From NCBI GenBank assembly GCA_021791845.1, contig JAJYVT010000001.1:62001-126000 (forward strand): DNA of 64,000 bases, given 5' to 3'. This stretch comes from Actinomycetes bacterium (GTDB lineage Bacteria; Actinomycetota; Acidimicrobiia; Acidimicrobiales; RAAP-2). The notes under the pieces are model-generated. The model saw only the letters and a program-made list of their open reading frames with translations. It was not told the DNA's origin and did not search any database. Of the stretch, positions 15,728-31,948 are shown piece by piece; the stretch's first letter is position 1; every line of letters begins with the position of its first letter. A program made the position numbers and the translations under genes.

Positions 15728-17263
15728 GTGGGCCTGGTCGCGACGAACATCGCCTACCCGAGCTGGCTCAACACGGGGGACAACACGTGGCAGCTGGTGG
15801 CGGCCACCCTCGTCGGGCTGATGAGCCTCCCCGGCCTGACCGTCCTCTACGGCGGCCTGGTGCAGCGCAAGTGGGTGGTCAACACCATGCTCATGACCTT
15901 CGCCGGCTTCAGCCTCGTGCTGTTGGTCTGGGTGCTGTGGGGCTACAACATGAGCTTCGGGACCTTCGCCCACCTGGGCCCGGCCGGTTCGTTCTGGTCC
16001 GAGCTGGTGGGCAAGCCGCACCCGATCGTGAGCCACGTGGGGGAGCAGAGCCAGGCGGTCTCCGGCGCCAACAGCCTGATCCCGTTCCACTTCCCGACCT
16101 CCACCCTCGCCTACTTCCAGTTCGTGTTCGCCGCCATCACGCCGCTCCTCTTCCTCGGGAGCGTGCTCGGGCGGATGAAGTTCAAGGCCTGGCTCCTCTT
16201 CGTGCCGTTGTGGATCACCTTCGTCTACGCCGTGAACGCCGCCCTGCTGTGGGGCGGGGGCTTCTTCGCCCAGCACGGTGCGGTCGACTACTCCGGGGGC
16301 TACGTCATCCACCTCGCCGCCGGGGTGACCGGCTTTGTCGCCGCCGCCATGGTCGGCCCCCGGCTCGACCGTGACCGCCGCCACGGCGCCCCCAACAACC
16401 TCATGTTCGTGGCCGTGGGGGCCGGCATCCTGTGGCTCGGCTGGAACGGGTTCAACGGCGGCGACCCGTACTACGCCGGGATCGATGCCGCTTCCGCCGT
16501 GCTGAACACCAACATCGCCACGGCGGCGGGGCTGCTCACCTGGATGGGGGCGGACATGCTCTTCTCCAAGCAGCGCAAGCCCACCTTCCTCGGCGCGATC
16601 AACGGGATGATCTGCGGGTTGGTCGGGATCACGCCCTCCGCCGGCTGGGTCGACGGCACGGGTGCCGTCCTGGTCGGGCTGGTGTGCTCCTCGGTGGTGT
16701 GGGCGGCCTGGAACTACCTCCCTCGGGTCTGGCCGTTCTCCAAGGTCGACGACGCCCTGGGCGTCGTCTACACCCACGGGATCGCCGGGCTGTGCGGCGG
16801 CTTGCTGGTCGGGCTCCTCGCCGACCCGGGGATGGTCGAGTACGGCGTCAAGGGCTCGAACTTCGCCGGCAGGGGGGCGGTCTCGGTGGGAGGGCTCTTC
16901 TACACCGGCTCCTGGCACCAGGAGTGGGAGCAGCTGCTCGCCGCGGCGTGGATCATCTGCTTCACCGCCGTCATGAGCGCCGTCGTGCTCTCGGTCGTGA
17001 AGCTCGTCTGCCGCGGCCTGCGCGAGACGGGCGACGCCATCGAGATCGGCGACCTCGTCATCCACGACGAGGAGGCCTACTCCCAGGAGACCTTCGCCGA
17101 GCGGGTGTTCTCGATGGCCGGGGAGCCCGCGGCGCTCGGCGAGGACCCGGCGCTCGGCGACCGCCCGGGGTTCGGCCGCGGCCCGGCGCTCGGTGCGTAC
17201 GCCCTCGGCGAGGAGCCGCCCGTCGGGGCGTACGCGGCGGTGGGCGAGGAGGCGCCCGACTGA
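15728..17263 (+). CDS. amt: Ammonium transporter (Amt family)
   Basis: 511 residues from a GTG at 15728 with GAGGAG upstream; the open frame extends to 15521, across the predicted operator. Eleven or so transmembrane helices. Pore and family motifs include YGGLVQRKWVVNTMLM, GGYVIHLAAGVTGFVAA with the first conserved pore His, ILWLGWNGFNGGDPY, and DALGVVYTHGIAGLCGG with the second conserved His in a slightly altered context. The cytoplasmic C-terminus has GDLVIHDEEAYS, then a repetitive tail of ALGEDP/ALGAYA/VGAYA units (about residues 475-511) not usual in the family. It moves ammonium/ammonia across the membrane. No glnK or glnD follows. Confidence 0.92.
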   Translation: MGLVATNIAYPSWLNTGDNTWQLVAATLVGLMSLPGLTVLYGGLVQRKWVVNTMLMTFAGFSLVLLVWVLWGYNMSFGTFAHLGPAGSFWSELVGKPHPIVSHVGEQSQAVSGANSLIPFHFPTSTLAYFQFVFAAITPLLFLGSVLGRMKFKAWLLFVPLWITFVYAVNAALLWGGGFFAQHGAVDYSGGYVIHLAAGVTGFVAAAMVGPRLDRDRRHGAPNNLMFVAVGAGILWLGWNGFNGGDPYYAGIDAASAVLNTNIATAAGLLTWMGADMLFSKQRKPTFLGAINGMICGLVGITPSAGWVDGTGAVLVGLVCSSVVWAAWNYLPRVWPFSKVDDALGVVYTHGIAGLCGGLLVGLLADPGMVEYGVKGSNFAGRGAVSVGGLFYTGSWHQEWEQLLAAAWIICFTAVMSAVVLSVVKLVCRGLRETGDAIEIGDLVIHDEEAYSQETFAERVFSMAGEPAALGEDPALGDRPGFGRGPALGAYALGEEPPVGAYAAVGEEAPD

Positions 17264-17275
17264 GCAGCCTACGAC

Positions 17276-17329
17276 GACCGCTGTGACCGAAGCGACCGCA
17301 GTGACCGGAGCGACCGCAGTGACCGGAGC
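17276..17329. repeat. Three tandem 18-bp repeats between convergent genes
   Basis: GACCGCTGTGACCGAAGC followed by two copies of GACCGCAGTGACCGGAGC. Located between the amt stop codon and the stop codon of the convergent phosphoglycerate mutase gene. No hairpin with T-tract. Confidence 0.85.
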
Positions 17330-17338
17330 GGCATCGCC

Positions 17339-18097
17339 TCAGCCGGCTTGACGGGCCACCGCCTCGGCCGCCCGCGCCGCGGCCTCGGGATCCCCGAGGT
17401 ACTCGGCGCCGAGCACGGCGAGGTCGGTGTCGAAGCGGTACCGGTAGGGGATCCCGGTGGGGATGTCGAGGCCGACGATGTCCTCGTCGCTGATGGCGTC
17501 GAGATGCTTGCGCAGGGCCCGGATGCTGTTGCCGTGGGCCACCACCAGCACGGCACCGCCCCGGGCGGCAGCGGCGTAGAGGTCCGGGACGATCACGTCG
17601 TCCCAATAGGGGAGGACCCGGGCGACCACGTCCGCCAGGCACTCGGTGGCCGGGAGGACGTGGTCGGGGACGCCCTGGTAGCGGGGATCGAAGCGGGGGT
17701 GCCGCTCGTCGTCGTCGGCCAGCGCCGGCGGCGGGACGTCGTAGCTGCGGCGCCACAGCAGCACCTGCTCCTTGCCGTGGCGCTCCGCCGTCTCCTTCTT
17801 GTTCAGCCCCTGGAGGGCGCCGTAGTGCCGCTCGTTGAGCCGCCAGTGCCGCCGCACCGGCAGCCACGAGAGGGCTGCGGCGTCGAGGGAGAGGTTGGCC
17901 GTCCGGATGGCCCGGGTGAGCACCGAGGTATGGACCAGCCGGAGGTCCAGCGCCGGCTCGTCGGCGAGCAGCGACCCGGCCCGGGTCGCCTCCTCCTCGC
18001 CGGCCGCGCTCAGGTCCACGTCGGTCCAGCCCGTGAACCGGTTCTCCGCGTTCCAGGTGGACTCGCCGTGCCGGAGAAGGACCAGGTCGAGCTCCAT
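17339..18097 (-). CDS. gpmA: 2,3-bisphosphoglycerate-dependent phosphoglycerate mutase
   Basis: 252 residues, the usual length. Start ATG at 18097 with a strong GGAGG upstream; longer in-frame starts would add a Pro/Ala leader. The phosphohistidine motif is [20 protein letters not shown], with active-site [14 protein letters not shown] and the second catalytic His in [15 protein letters not shown]. It interconverts 3- and 2-phosphoglycerate in glycolysis and gluconeogenesis. The frame ends in an Ala-rich tail. It is convergent with amt and divergent from the dnaK operon. Confidence 0.93.
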   Translation of the reverse strand: MELDLVLLRHGESTWNAENRFTGWTDVDLSAAGEEEATRAGSLLADEPALDLRLVHTSVLTRAIRTANLSLDAAALSWLPVRRHWRLNERHYGALQGLNKKETAERHGKEQVLLWRRSYDVPPPALADDDERHPRFDPRYQGVPDHVLPATECLADVVARVLPYWDDVIVPDLYAAAARGGAVLVVAHGNSIRALRKHLDAISDEDIVGLDIPTGIPYRYRFDTDLAVLGAEYLGDPEAAARAAEAVARQAG

Positions 18098-18296
18098 GCA
18101 GACCTCCGTTGTCGTCGGCACCGCCGGGACGGTGCCTGCTGCGGGCGACTCCGCCGGGACCCGCCCGCGAGTCGGCAGCGATCGGTGCGCCACGGTGAGC
18201 GTACCCAGGCTGCCGCCGGCACCGGTGGTGATGCCCCACCGCCGGCCTCCCGCCCGCGGCGGCCCGCCGCGGCGCGCCGTGCACTCGGCGCCCGAT

Positions 18297-18342
18297 GCGC
18301 CGTGTCCGACGCCCGACGCCCGACGCGCCGTGTCCGACGCCC
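18297..18342. repeat. 18-bp direct repeat upstream of the heat-shock operon
   Basis: GCGCCGTGTCCGACGCCC occurs at 18297-18314 and again at 18325-18342, followed by GACGCTG repeats. It lies between the gpmA start and the dnaK promoter. Confidence 0.7.
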
Positions 18343-18393
18343 GGACGCTGGACGCTGGACGCCCGGTAGGTATGCTGAATGTCGCTCAGAAAT

Positions 18394-18414
18394 CTTGTCA
18401 TATACGCACTCAAG
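18394..18414 (+). promoter_or_regulatory. HAIR-like HspR operator
   Basis: CTTGTCA-N7-ACTCAAG. The HAIR consensus is CTTGAGT-N7-ACTCAAG; the right half is exact, the left half keeps CTTG, and the 7-nt spacing is right. It overlaps the -35 element of the dnaK promoter, and hspR is the fourth gene of the same operon, so autorepression that relaxes on heat shock is expected. Confidence 0.7.
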
Positions 18415-18425
18415 TTTGCTATAGT
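18395..18425 (+). promoter_or_regulatory. dnaK operon promoter
   Basis: TTGTCA at 18395-18400 and TATAGT at 18420-18425, spacer 19 nt. The -35 hexamer lies within the left HAIR half-site. The start codon is about 70 nt downstream of the -10. Confidence 0.6.
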
Positions 18426-18495
18426 GGTGTTCGGCAGAACAGAGCTCGGATCAGGACGCGCCCGACGAAGGGCGCCGCGGGAAGGCAGGTAGGCA

Positions 18496-20342
<1,847 letters not shown>

Positions 20343-20346
<4 letters not shown>

Positions 20347-21281
20347 GCCGGTCCGATCCCGCCGCCGCCCGGTGGGGTGAGGCCGAGGACACCCCCGCCG
20401 AGGGGGACTCCCCCGACGCCGCGGCCGGCACCGCGTCGACGCCGGGCGCGGGGGCCGGTGCTCCCGACGCCCCGGCACAGCCGGCGGCCGACGCCGGCGG
20501 CGCGGCGGAGCCACGTGGCATCCACGGGGTCGCCGGAGCGCCCGGCACCGCAACAGGCGCCGCGCCCGGCGGCACGCCCGGCGGCACGCCCGGCACCGGT
20601 GCCATCCTGACCGACGTCGCCGCGCTCACCGCCGAGCGCGACGACTACCTCCAGTCGCTCCAGCGGCTGAAGGCGGACTTCGACAACTACCGCAAGCGGG
20701 TGGCCCGGCTCCAAGAGGAGCAGGCGGGCCGCGCCGCGGCGGCGCTGGTGCAGAAGTTGCTGCCCGTGCTCGACAACCTGGACCTCGCGGTCGCCCACCT
20801 CGTCCAGGACGAGCCGGCGACCGAGGACGCCCGGGCGCTCGCCCAGGCCCGGGACCAACTGCTCGACGTCCTCGGCAAGGAGGGGCTCGAGCGGGTGGAT
20901 GCGGTCGAGGTCGCCTTCGACCCGACGGTGCACGACGCCGTCGCCCATGCCGAGGCGACCCCGAAGAAGGCACCAGCGGACGCCGCCGCCGACGCCCCCG
21001 CCGCCGCCCCTGCCGCCGCCGCCCCCGACGGGGCCGGCCGGCCGGGGACCGCCCCGACCGCCGCCCCGGCACCCGATGCCGCTGCCGGCGCCGCCCCGGG
21101 CGGGGACGGGGCCGGCACGGAGGCGTCCGCCGCCGCCGAACCCGCGGCGCCGGTCGACGAGGACGGGGGCGCCGCCGCCGGGCCCGCCTCCCACGAGGTC
21201 GTGGTCGACGAGGTCATGCGGGCCGGCTACCGCTGGCGCGGGCAGGTCGTGCGTCCGGCGATGGTCCGGGTCCGGGGCTGA
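20343..21281 (+). CDS. grpE: Nucleotide exchange factor GrpE with a large insertion
   Basis: 312 residues, against about 180-230 for typical GrpE. A disordered Ala/Gly/Pro N-terminus (1-95) is followed by the long-helix core from about 98 ([20 protein letters not shown], then [10 protein letters not shown]) and [12 protein letters not shown]. The beta-wing domain begins [14 protein letters not shown], is interrupted by about 75 residues of Ala/Pro/Gly-rich sequence (about 205-285), and resumes with [19 protein letters not shown] and RPAMVRV. The insertion sits in the loop of the domain that contacts DnaK. It releases ADP from DnaK. ATGA overlap with dnaK, 3-bp gap to dnaJ. Confidence 0.93.
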
Positions 21282-21284
21282 TCC

Positions 21285-22409
21285 ATGGCGGCCCAGCGCG
21301 AGTGGTTCGAGAAGGACTACTACCAGGTGCTCGGCGTGCCCTCGACGGCCACCGACAAGGAGATCACGCGCGCCTACCGCAAGCTCGCCAAGCAGTACCA
21401 CCCGGACGCCAACCCCGGGAGCGAGGACCGGTTCAAGGAGATCAGCGCCGCCTACGACGTGCTCGGCGACGCGTCGCGCCGCAAGGAGTACGACAAGGTG
21501 CGGCGGCTCGGCCCGATGGCCGGCGGCTTCGGCCGCGGGGGATTTGGCGCTCCGGGCAGCGGCGGCACCTTCCGGGTGGAGGACCTCGGGGACCTGGGCG
21601 ATCTCTTCGGCGGGCTCTTCGGCGGCGGCCGGGGGAGGCGGCGCCCCCGCGGCCCGCAGCGGGGAGCGGACATCGAGTCGGAGCTGCACCTCTCGTTCAC
21701 CGACGCGGTGCACGGCGTGACCACGACGGTCAACGTCCCCGAGGACGTGCGCTGCCACACCTGCAACGGGTCGGGCGGGGCCCCGGGCACGAGCACCCAC
21801 ACCTGCCCTCGCTGCAACGGGCGGGGGACGCTGGACGAGAACCAGGGGCTGTTCTCGCTCAGCACGATCTGCCCCACCTGCAACGGGCGCGGGACCATCG
21901 TGGACACCCCCTGCCCCACGTGCGCCGGCACCGGCACGGAGCGGCGCATCCGGGCCGTCAAGGTCCGGATCCCGCCCGGCGTGGAGGACGCCCAGCGGAT
22001 CAGGGTCAAAGGACGCGGCGCGCCCGGGCAGGGCTCGGCGCCGGCGGGCGACCTCTACGTGGTGGTGCGGGTGGCGTCCGACCCGCGCTTCGGGCGCCGC
22101 GGCCGCAACCTGACCTCGACCGTGCACGTGACGTACCCGGAGGCCGCGCTGGGCACGACGGTCAGCGTCACAACGCTCGACGGCCCGGTCACCCTGCGCG
22201 TGCCGCCCGGCACCCAGCCCGGGACCCAACTGCGGGTGAAGGGCCGGGGCGTGCCGGCGGGGGGGCGCAACGGGGCGAAGCCCGGTGACCTCCTCGTGCG
22301 GGTGGACGTGTCGGTGCCCAAGGCCCTCACCGACGAGCAGAAGGCCCTCATGGAGCAGCTGGCCGCCACCTACGGGCTCGACCGACGCGTGGCGGGGGCG
22401 GAAGCCTGA
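21285..22409 (+). CDS. dnaJ: Co-chaperone DnaJ (Hsp40 type I)
   Basis: 374 residues. The J domain is at 10-75 with YHPDANPG (HPD motif). A Gly-rich region follows, with GDLFGGLFGGGRG. Four zinc-finger CxxCxGxG repeats: CHTCNGSG, CPRCNGRG, CPTCNGRG, CPTCAGTG. The C-terminal substrate-binding domain holds IPPGVEDAQRIRVKGRGAPG. It stimulates DnaK ATPase and delivers clients. The family in Actinobacteria often has two DnaJ copies (DnaJ1 and DnaJ2); the one in the dnaK-grpE-hspR operon corresponds to DnaJ1. Its stop shares one base with the hspR start (TGATG). Confidence 0.97.
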   Translation: MAAQREWFEKDYYQVLGVPSTATDKEITRAYRKLAKQYHPDANPGSEDRFKEISAAYDVLGDASRRKEYDKVRRLGPMAGGFGRGGFGAPGSGGTFRVEDLGDLGDLFGGLFGGGRGRRRPRGPQRGADIESELHLSFTDAVHGVTTTVNVPEDVRCHTCNGSGGAPGTSTHTCPRCNGRGTLDENQGLFSLSTICPTCNGRGTIVDTPCPTCAGTGTERRIRAVKVRIPPGVEDAQRIRVKGRGAPGQGSAPAGDLYVVVRVASDPRFGRRGRNLTSTVHVTYPEAALGTTVSVTTLDGPVTLRVPPGTQPGTQLRVKGRGVPAGGRNGAKPGDLLVRVDVSVPKALTDEQKALMEQLAATYGLDRRVAGAEA

Positions 22410-22915
22410 TGGCGGCCGACCACCCTTCGGGCAACGGGCGCCCGCCGTCGGGGCCGTCCGCGGCCCAGCCCGGTGGCGCCCGCCCGGCGGGCCGTGACCC
22501 GGCGCGCTCGGGGAACTGTGCGCACGGCACCGGGGGCGGGTCCCGGGCGGTCTACGTGATCTCGGTGGCGGCGGAGCTGGCAGGGGTCCATCCCCAGACC
22601 CTCCGGGTCTACGAGCGCAAGGGGCTGCTCGACCCGTCCCGCACGACGGGCGGCTCCCGGCGCTTCTCCGACCGGGACCTGGCCCGCCTGCGGCGGATCC
22701 AGGACCTGACCGCAGCCGGGCTCAACCTGGAGGGCGTGCGCCGCGTGCTCGAGCTCGAGAGCGAGGTGGCGCGCCTGCAGGCGGAGCTCGACCGGGTGCG
22801 GTCCGAGGCGCAGGAAGCGGTGGCGCGCGTCCACCGCCAGTACCGGCGGGACCTGGTGCCGTTCGACCCGGCGCCCGTCCCCTACGTCCCGGGCGCGACC
22901 CGGTCGAGACGCTGA
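22409..22915 (+). CDS. hspR: Heat-shock repressor HspR (MerR family)
   Basis: 168 residues. A Pro/Gly-rich N-terminal extension of about 47 residues precedes the MerR-type winged helix: VYVISVAAELAGVHPQTLRV, then YERKGLLDPSRTTGGSRRFS, and LARLRRIQDLTAAGLNLEGV. A coiled region with LESEVARLQAELDRVRSEA follows. HspR binds HAIR operators and, with DnaK as co-repressor, shuts off the dnaK operon in Streptomyces and mycobacteria. The matching HAIR-like site lies upstream of dnaK. An internal start near the winged helix would give the usual family length. Confidence 0.92.
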   Translation: MAADHPSGNGRPPSGPSAAQPGGARPAGRDPARSGNCAHGTGGGSRAVYVISVAAELAGVHPQTLRVYERKGLLDPSRTTGGSRRFSDRDLARLRRIQDLTAAGLNLEGVRRVLELESEVARLQAELDRVRSEAQEAVARVHRQYRRDLVPFDPAPVPYVPGATRSRR

Positions 22916-22946
22916 GGTTCGAGACGCCGCGGTTCGAAACGCTGCG
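22902..22946. repeat. Three imperfect 15-bp tandem repeats at the hspR 3' end
   Basis: GGTCGAGACGCTGAG, GTTCGAGACGCCGCG, GTTCGAAACGCTGCG. The first copy includes the hspR stop codon; the others lie in the gap before clpB. Confidence 0.7.
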
Positions 22947-23043
22947 GTCGGGCGTGGCACCGAGCCCGCACGGCAGGCCGGCCAGCCCGCCGCACGACGG
23001 GCACGCACGATCGCACGAGGGACATCAGAGGAGGTAGCACGCG

Positions 23044-25533
<2,490 letters not shown>

Positions 25534-25598
25534 CGGCGACCCTGCCGGCTTGCGCCGACCGCGACCGCGGTTCCCGAGCACCACGCGCCCCCAGGTCG

Positions 25599-25604
25599 TA
25601 GCCT
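25599..25604 (+). promoter_or_regulatory. -10 element of a likely leaderless promoter (TAGCCT)
   Basis: TAGCCT ends 7 nt before the ATG at 25612, with no ribosome-binding site between them. Confidence 0.35.
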
Positions 25605-25611
25605 TCGCGCC

Positions 25612-26727
25612 ATGAGCTCGGTACGCATCCTCGTCGGGACCCGCAAGGGTGCGTTCGTCATCACCGCCGACGGCAGCCGGCGAGCGTGGACGATCGACGG
25701 CCCGCACTTCGCCGGCTGGGAGATCTACCACCTGAAGGGGTCGCCGGCCGACCCCGGCCGGGTCTACGCCTCGCAGTCGAGCTCGTGGTTCGGCCAGGTC
25801 GTCCACCGGTCCGACGACGGCGGCGCGACGTGGGAGACCGTCGGCAACCAGTTCGCCTACGACGGGGAGACGGGAACCCACCAGTGGTACGACGGCACGC
25901 CCCACCCCTGGGAGTTCGCCAGGGTGTGGCACTTCGAGCCGTCCCTCGACGACCCCACAACGGTGTACGCCGGCGTGGAGGACGCCGCCCTCTTCCGCTC
26001 GACCGACGGCGGCGCGTCGTGGTCCGAGCTCGCCGGGCTGCGCACCCACGGCACGGGGTCCTCGTGGCAGCCGGGCGCGGGCGGGATGTGCCTCCACTCC
26101 ATCGTCCTGGACCCGTCGGACCCCGAGCGCATGTTCGTGGCCATCTCCGCCGCCGGCGTCTTCCGCTCCGACGACGGCGGGACCACCTGGCGGCCCGCCA
26201 ACCGGGGCCTCAGCTCGCAGTTCATGCCCGAGCCGGGGGCCGAGGTCGGCCACTGCGTCCACCACATCGCCCAGCACCCGGACCGGCCCGGCACGCTCTT
26301 CATGCAGAAGCACTGGGACGTCATGCGCTCCGACGACGCCGGCGACACCTGGCACGAGGTGAGCGGCAACCTCCCCTCGGACTTCGGCTTCCCGATCGCC
26401 GTGCACGCCCACGAGCCCGAGACCGTGTACGTCGTGCCCATCGAGAGCGACGCCGTCCACTACCCGCCCGAGGGCAAGCTGCGCGTCTACCGCTCGCGCA
26501 CCGGGGGGAACGAGTGGGAGGCGCTCACCGCGGGCCTTCCGCAGTCCGACTGCTACGTGAACGTCCTGCGCGACGCCATGGACGTGGACCGGCTGGACCC
26601 CTGCGGCGTCTACTTCGGCACGACCGGCGGCCAGGTCTACGGGTCGGCCGACGGCGGGGACACCTGGACGGCGATCGCCGAGCACCTTCCGGCCGTGCTC
26701 TCGGTCGAGGCCCAGGTGCTCCCGTGA
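25612..26727 (+). CDS. BNR-repeat beta-propeller protein (sialidase/VPS10-like)
   Basis: 371 residues, probably cytoplasmic as no signal peptide is visible. The start [20 protein letters not shown] is followed by repeated BNR/Asp-box motifs: [60 protein letters not shown] and [12 protein letters not shown]. That is about six blades of a propeller. Similar proteins are annotated as WD40/YVTN/BNR-like or exo-alpha-sialidase, but the arginine triad of true sialidases is not evident. The next gene, 18 bp downstream, encodes a MoaD/ThiS-like protein, so the pair is likely one transcript. Function unknown. Confidence 0.8.
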   Translation: MSSVRILVGTRKGAFVITADGSRRAWTIDGPHFAGWEIYHLKGSPADPGRVYASQSSSWFGQVVHRSDDGGATWETVGNQFAYDGETGTHQWYDGTPHPWEFARVWHFEPSLDDPTTVYAGVEDAALFRSTDGGASWSELAGLRTHGTGSSWQPGAGGMCLHSIVLDPSDPERMFVAISAAGVFRSDDGGTTWRPANRGLSSQFMPEPGAEVGHCVHHIAQHPDRPGTLFMQKHWDVMRSDDAGDTWHEVSGNLPSDFGFPIAVHAHEPETVYVVPIESDAVHYPPEGKLRVYRSRTGGNEWEALTAGLPQSDCYVNVLRDAMDVDRLDPCGVYFGTTGGQVYGSADGGDTWTAIAEHLPAVLSVEAQVLP

Positions 26728-26745
26728 CGCACCGCTGACACCGCC

Positions 26746-27057
26746 GTGCCCGTGACGACGGTGCGGGTGGTGCTCCCGACCCACCTGCGCACCCTGGCCG
26801 GCCTCGACCGCGGCGAGGTGCGCCTGGCGGTGGAGGGCCCGGTCACCCAGCGCAGCGTGCTCGACGCGCTCGAGGCCCGCTATCCGGCGCTGGCCGGCAC
26901 GGTGCGGGACCGGGCCACCGACCGGCGCCGGCCCTTCGTCCGGTTCTTCGCCTGCCAGGAGGACCTCTCGCACGAGCCGCCCGACGCGCCCCTGCCAGAG
27001 CCCGTCTGCGCCGGGACCGAGCCGTTCATCGTGCTCGGTGCCATCGCCGGCGGCTGA
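26746..27057 (+). CDS. MoaD/ThiS-family ubiquitin-like protein
   Basis: 103 residues from a GTG at 26746 (another in-frame GTG is at 26752). A beta-grasp fold is suggested by [31 protein letters not shown] and [17 protein letters not shown]. The C-terminus is the diagnostic double glycine, IAGG, which in MoaD and ThiS is adenylated and converted to a thiocarboxylate to donate sulphur. No MoaE, ThiF/MoeB or molybdopterin gene is adjacent; its neighbour is the BNR-propeller protein. It may be a sulphur carrier or protein modifier for a process linked to that neighbour. Confidence 0.78.
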   Translation: MPVTTVRVVLPTHLRTLAGLDRGEVRLAVEGPVTQRSVLDALEARYPALAGTVRDRATDRRRPFVRFFACQEDLSHEPPDAPLPEPVCAGTEPFIVLGAIAGG

Positions 27058-27078
27058 GCCGCGGGCGTCCGAGGGACC

Positions 27079-27897
27079 GTGCCGAGCGAGCCGACCGGTC
27101 CGACCGGGCCGCCGCGCGCCGGGCCGCCGCCCGCTCCCCTGCCCGGGGTGGCCGGTCGCGTCGCCCTGGTCACCGGGGCCTCGCGAGGGATCGGCGCTGC
27201 GGTCGCCCGGGCCCTCGACGACGCCGGGGCGCGGGTGGTGCTCGTCGCCCGCGACCGCGAGGCCCTCGCGTCGGTGGCCGCCGGGCTGGCCAACGACCCG
27301 GTGGTGCTGCCGGCCGACCTCGCCGACCCCGACGCGCCCGCTCGGGTGGCCGGGTCGGCGGTGGCGGCGGCCGGCGGCGTCGACGTCCTGGTCAACAACG
27401 CCGCCGTGGCCGTGCGGGTGCCGGTGACCGAGACCGACGCCGCCGCGGTCGACCGGATGCTGGCGGTGAACGTGCGGGCCCCGATCCTCCTCGTGGGCGC
27501 CCTGGTGCCGCAGATGGCGGCCCGGGGTGGCGGCGCCGTCGTCAACCTCTCCTCGGTCTCGGGGCTGGTCGGGACGCCGCACCGGGCCGCCTACGCCGCG
27601 ACCAAGGGGGCGATCGACGCCGCCACCCGGTCGCTGGCCATGGACCTCGGGCCGATGGGCATCCGGGTCAACGCGGTGGCGCCGGGGGTGGTGGACACGG
27701 CGATGTGGGCCGCCAACAAGGCGGTGCCGGGGGTGGTGGCGTCGGTCGAGGCCCTCACCCCGCTCGGCCGGTGGGCCACGCCGGAGGACGTCGCGGCGGT
27801 GGTGGTGTTCCTGGCCTCCGACGCGGCCCGGTTCGTGACGGGCGAGACCGTGGCCGCCGACGGTGGCATGGCGCACACCCTGGACCTCTACGGCTGA
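27079..27897 (+). CDS. Short-chain dehydrogenase/reductase (SDR)
   Basis: 272 residues from a GTG at 27079. A Pro/Gly-rich leader of about 25 residues precedes the Rossmann motif VALVTGASRGIGAAVA. LVNNAAVAV is the NAG-like motif. Catalytic residues: NLSSVSGLVG with the Ser, and YAATKGAID with the Tyr and Lys. The C-terminal FVTGETVAADGGMAHTLDLYG resembles FabG and other classical SDRs. It oxidises or reduces an alcohol/carbonyl with NAD(P); substrate unknown. It lies 21 bp after the MoaD/ThiS gene on the same strand and may be the last gene of that transcript. Confidence 0.85.
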   Translation: MPSEPTGPTGPPRAGPPPAPLPGVAGRVALVTGASRGIGAAVARALDDAGARVVLVARDREALASVAAGLANDPVVLPADLADPDAPARVAGSAVAAAGGVDVLVNNAAVAVRVPVTETDAAAVDRMLAVNVRAPILLVGALVPQMAARGGGAVVNLSSVSGLVGTPHRAAYAATKGAIDAATRSLAMDLGPMGIRVNAVAPGVVDTAMWAANKAVPGVVASVEALTPLGRWATPEDVAAVVVFLASDAARFVTGETVAADGGMAHTLDLYG

Positions 27898-27969
27898 CGC
27901 GCCCGGGACCGGCCCCGACTGTCGCCTACCCGCCTTCCCCGCCTTCCCCGGCCGCGTGGACCCGTCGGG

Positions 27970-27975
27970 TACACT
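27970..27975 (+). promoter_or_regulatory. -10 element before purA
   Basis: TACACT in the context GGTACACTGC, 33 nt before the purA GTG. The same GGTACACT is found before purF at 37034-37041. No good -35 is seen. Confidence 0.4.
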
Positions 27976-28008
27976 GCGGCGTAAGCGCCGCCGAGTCAGG
28001 GGAGCAGC

Positions 28009-29285
<1,277 letters not shown>

Positions 29286-29289
<4 letters not shown>

Positions 29290-30568
29290 CGCCCCCCACC
29301 GTCTGCGTCGTGGGCTCGGGCGGGCGCGAGCACGCCCTGGCCGCCGTCCTGGCCCGCAGCGCCGAGGTGGTGGTCACCCCGGGGAACCCCGGGATGCCGG
29401 GCGCATCCTCCGAGGCGCACCGGGTCACCGTCACCGGGGCGCCGGCCGAGGCGGTCGAAGCCGACCTGTACGTCGTCGGGCCGGAGGCGCCCCTGGTCGA
29501 GGGCCTGGCCGATCGGCTGCGGGCCAGGGGTCGTCCCGTGGTGGGGCCGGGTGCCGACGGCGCCCGGATCGAGGGGTCCAAGGCCTTCATGAAGGACCTG
29601 CTGGCGGCGGCGGGGGTCCCAACCGCCCGCTACGGCGTCTTCGACCAGGTCGAGGAGGCCCGGCGGTTCCTCCGCTCGCTGCCCGGGCCGTTCGTGGTGA
29701 AGACCGACGGCCTGGCCGCCGGGAAGGGCGTCTACGTGGCCGAGACCCTGGCCGAGGCCGAGGCCGACGTCGAGGCCAAGCTGGCCGGCGCCTTCGGGCG
29801 GGCTGGCCGGCGGGTGGTGGTGGAGGAGGGCCTGGCGGGTCCCGAGTGCTCGCTGCTCGCCCTGTGCGACGGCACCACCGCGGTGCCGATGGTGCCCGCC
29901 CAGGACTTCAAACGGGTGGGCGACGGCGACCGCGGCCCCAACACCGGCGGCATGGGGGCCTTCGGGCCGTTGCCCTGGCTCGGCCTCCAGGCGGTGGACG
30001 AGCTCATGGACACCGCCGTCGAGCCGCTGCTGGCCGAGCTGGGACGCCGGGGCGTCGAGTACCGGGGCGTGCTCTACGCCGGGCTCATGCTGACGGCCGA
30101 CGGCCCCCGGGTCCTCGAGTTCAACGTCCGCTTCGGCGATCCCGAGGCCCAGGTGGTCCTGCCCCTGCTGCGGGAGGACCCGGTGGAGGTATTGGGCGCG
30201 GTGGCCGCCGGGCGACTGGCCTCGGTGCTCCCCGCCGGCCGGCTGGCGGCACCGGAGGGCGCTGCCGTCTGCGTGGTCATGGCGGCCGAGGGCTATCCGG
30301 GCGAGCCCCGCACCGGGGACCCGATCGCGGGCCTCGACGACGAGGGCCGGCTGGCGGCGCCGGTCGACGGCGTGACCGTGTACCACGCCGGGACCCGGCG
30401 CGACGGGCCCGGCGAGCCGTTCCGCACCGCCGGCGGGCGGGTGCTCGGGGTCGGCGCGCTGGGCGCCGACGTGGCCGACGCCCGCCGGCGCGCCTACGCC
30501 GCGGTCGAGACCATCACCTGGCCTGGGGCCCAGCACCGGCGGGACATCGCCGAGGCGGTGGCCGTCCG

Positions 30569-30572
<4 letters not shown>
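29286..30572 (+). CDS. purD: Phosphoribosylamine-glycine ligase
   Basis: 428 residues. GTG start in a GTGA overlap with purA. The N-terminus [20 protein letters not shown] is the PurD signature. ATP-grasp motifs include [35 protein letters not shown] and [14 protein letters not shown]. It makes glycinamide ribonucleotide, step 2 of purine synthesis. Overlaps purB by GTGA. Confidence 0.97.

Positions 30573-31944
<1,372 letters not shown>

Positions 31945-31948
<4 letters not shown>

Noticed and set aside
22916-23043. A second HAIR operator directly before clpB
   Set aside because: No CTTGAGT/ACTCAAG halves are found in the gap, so clpB probably depends on the dnaK promoter or on an unrecognised one.
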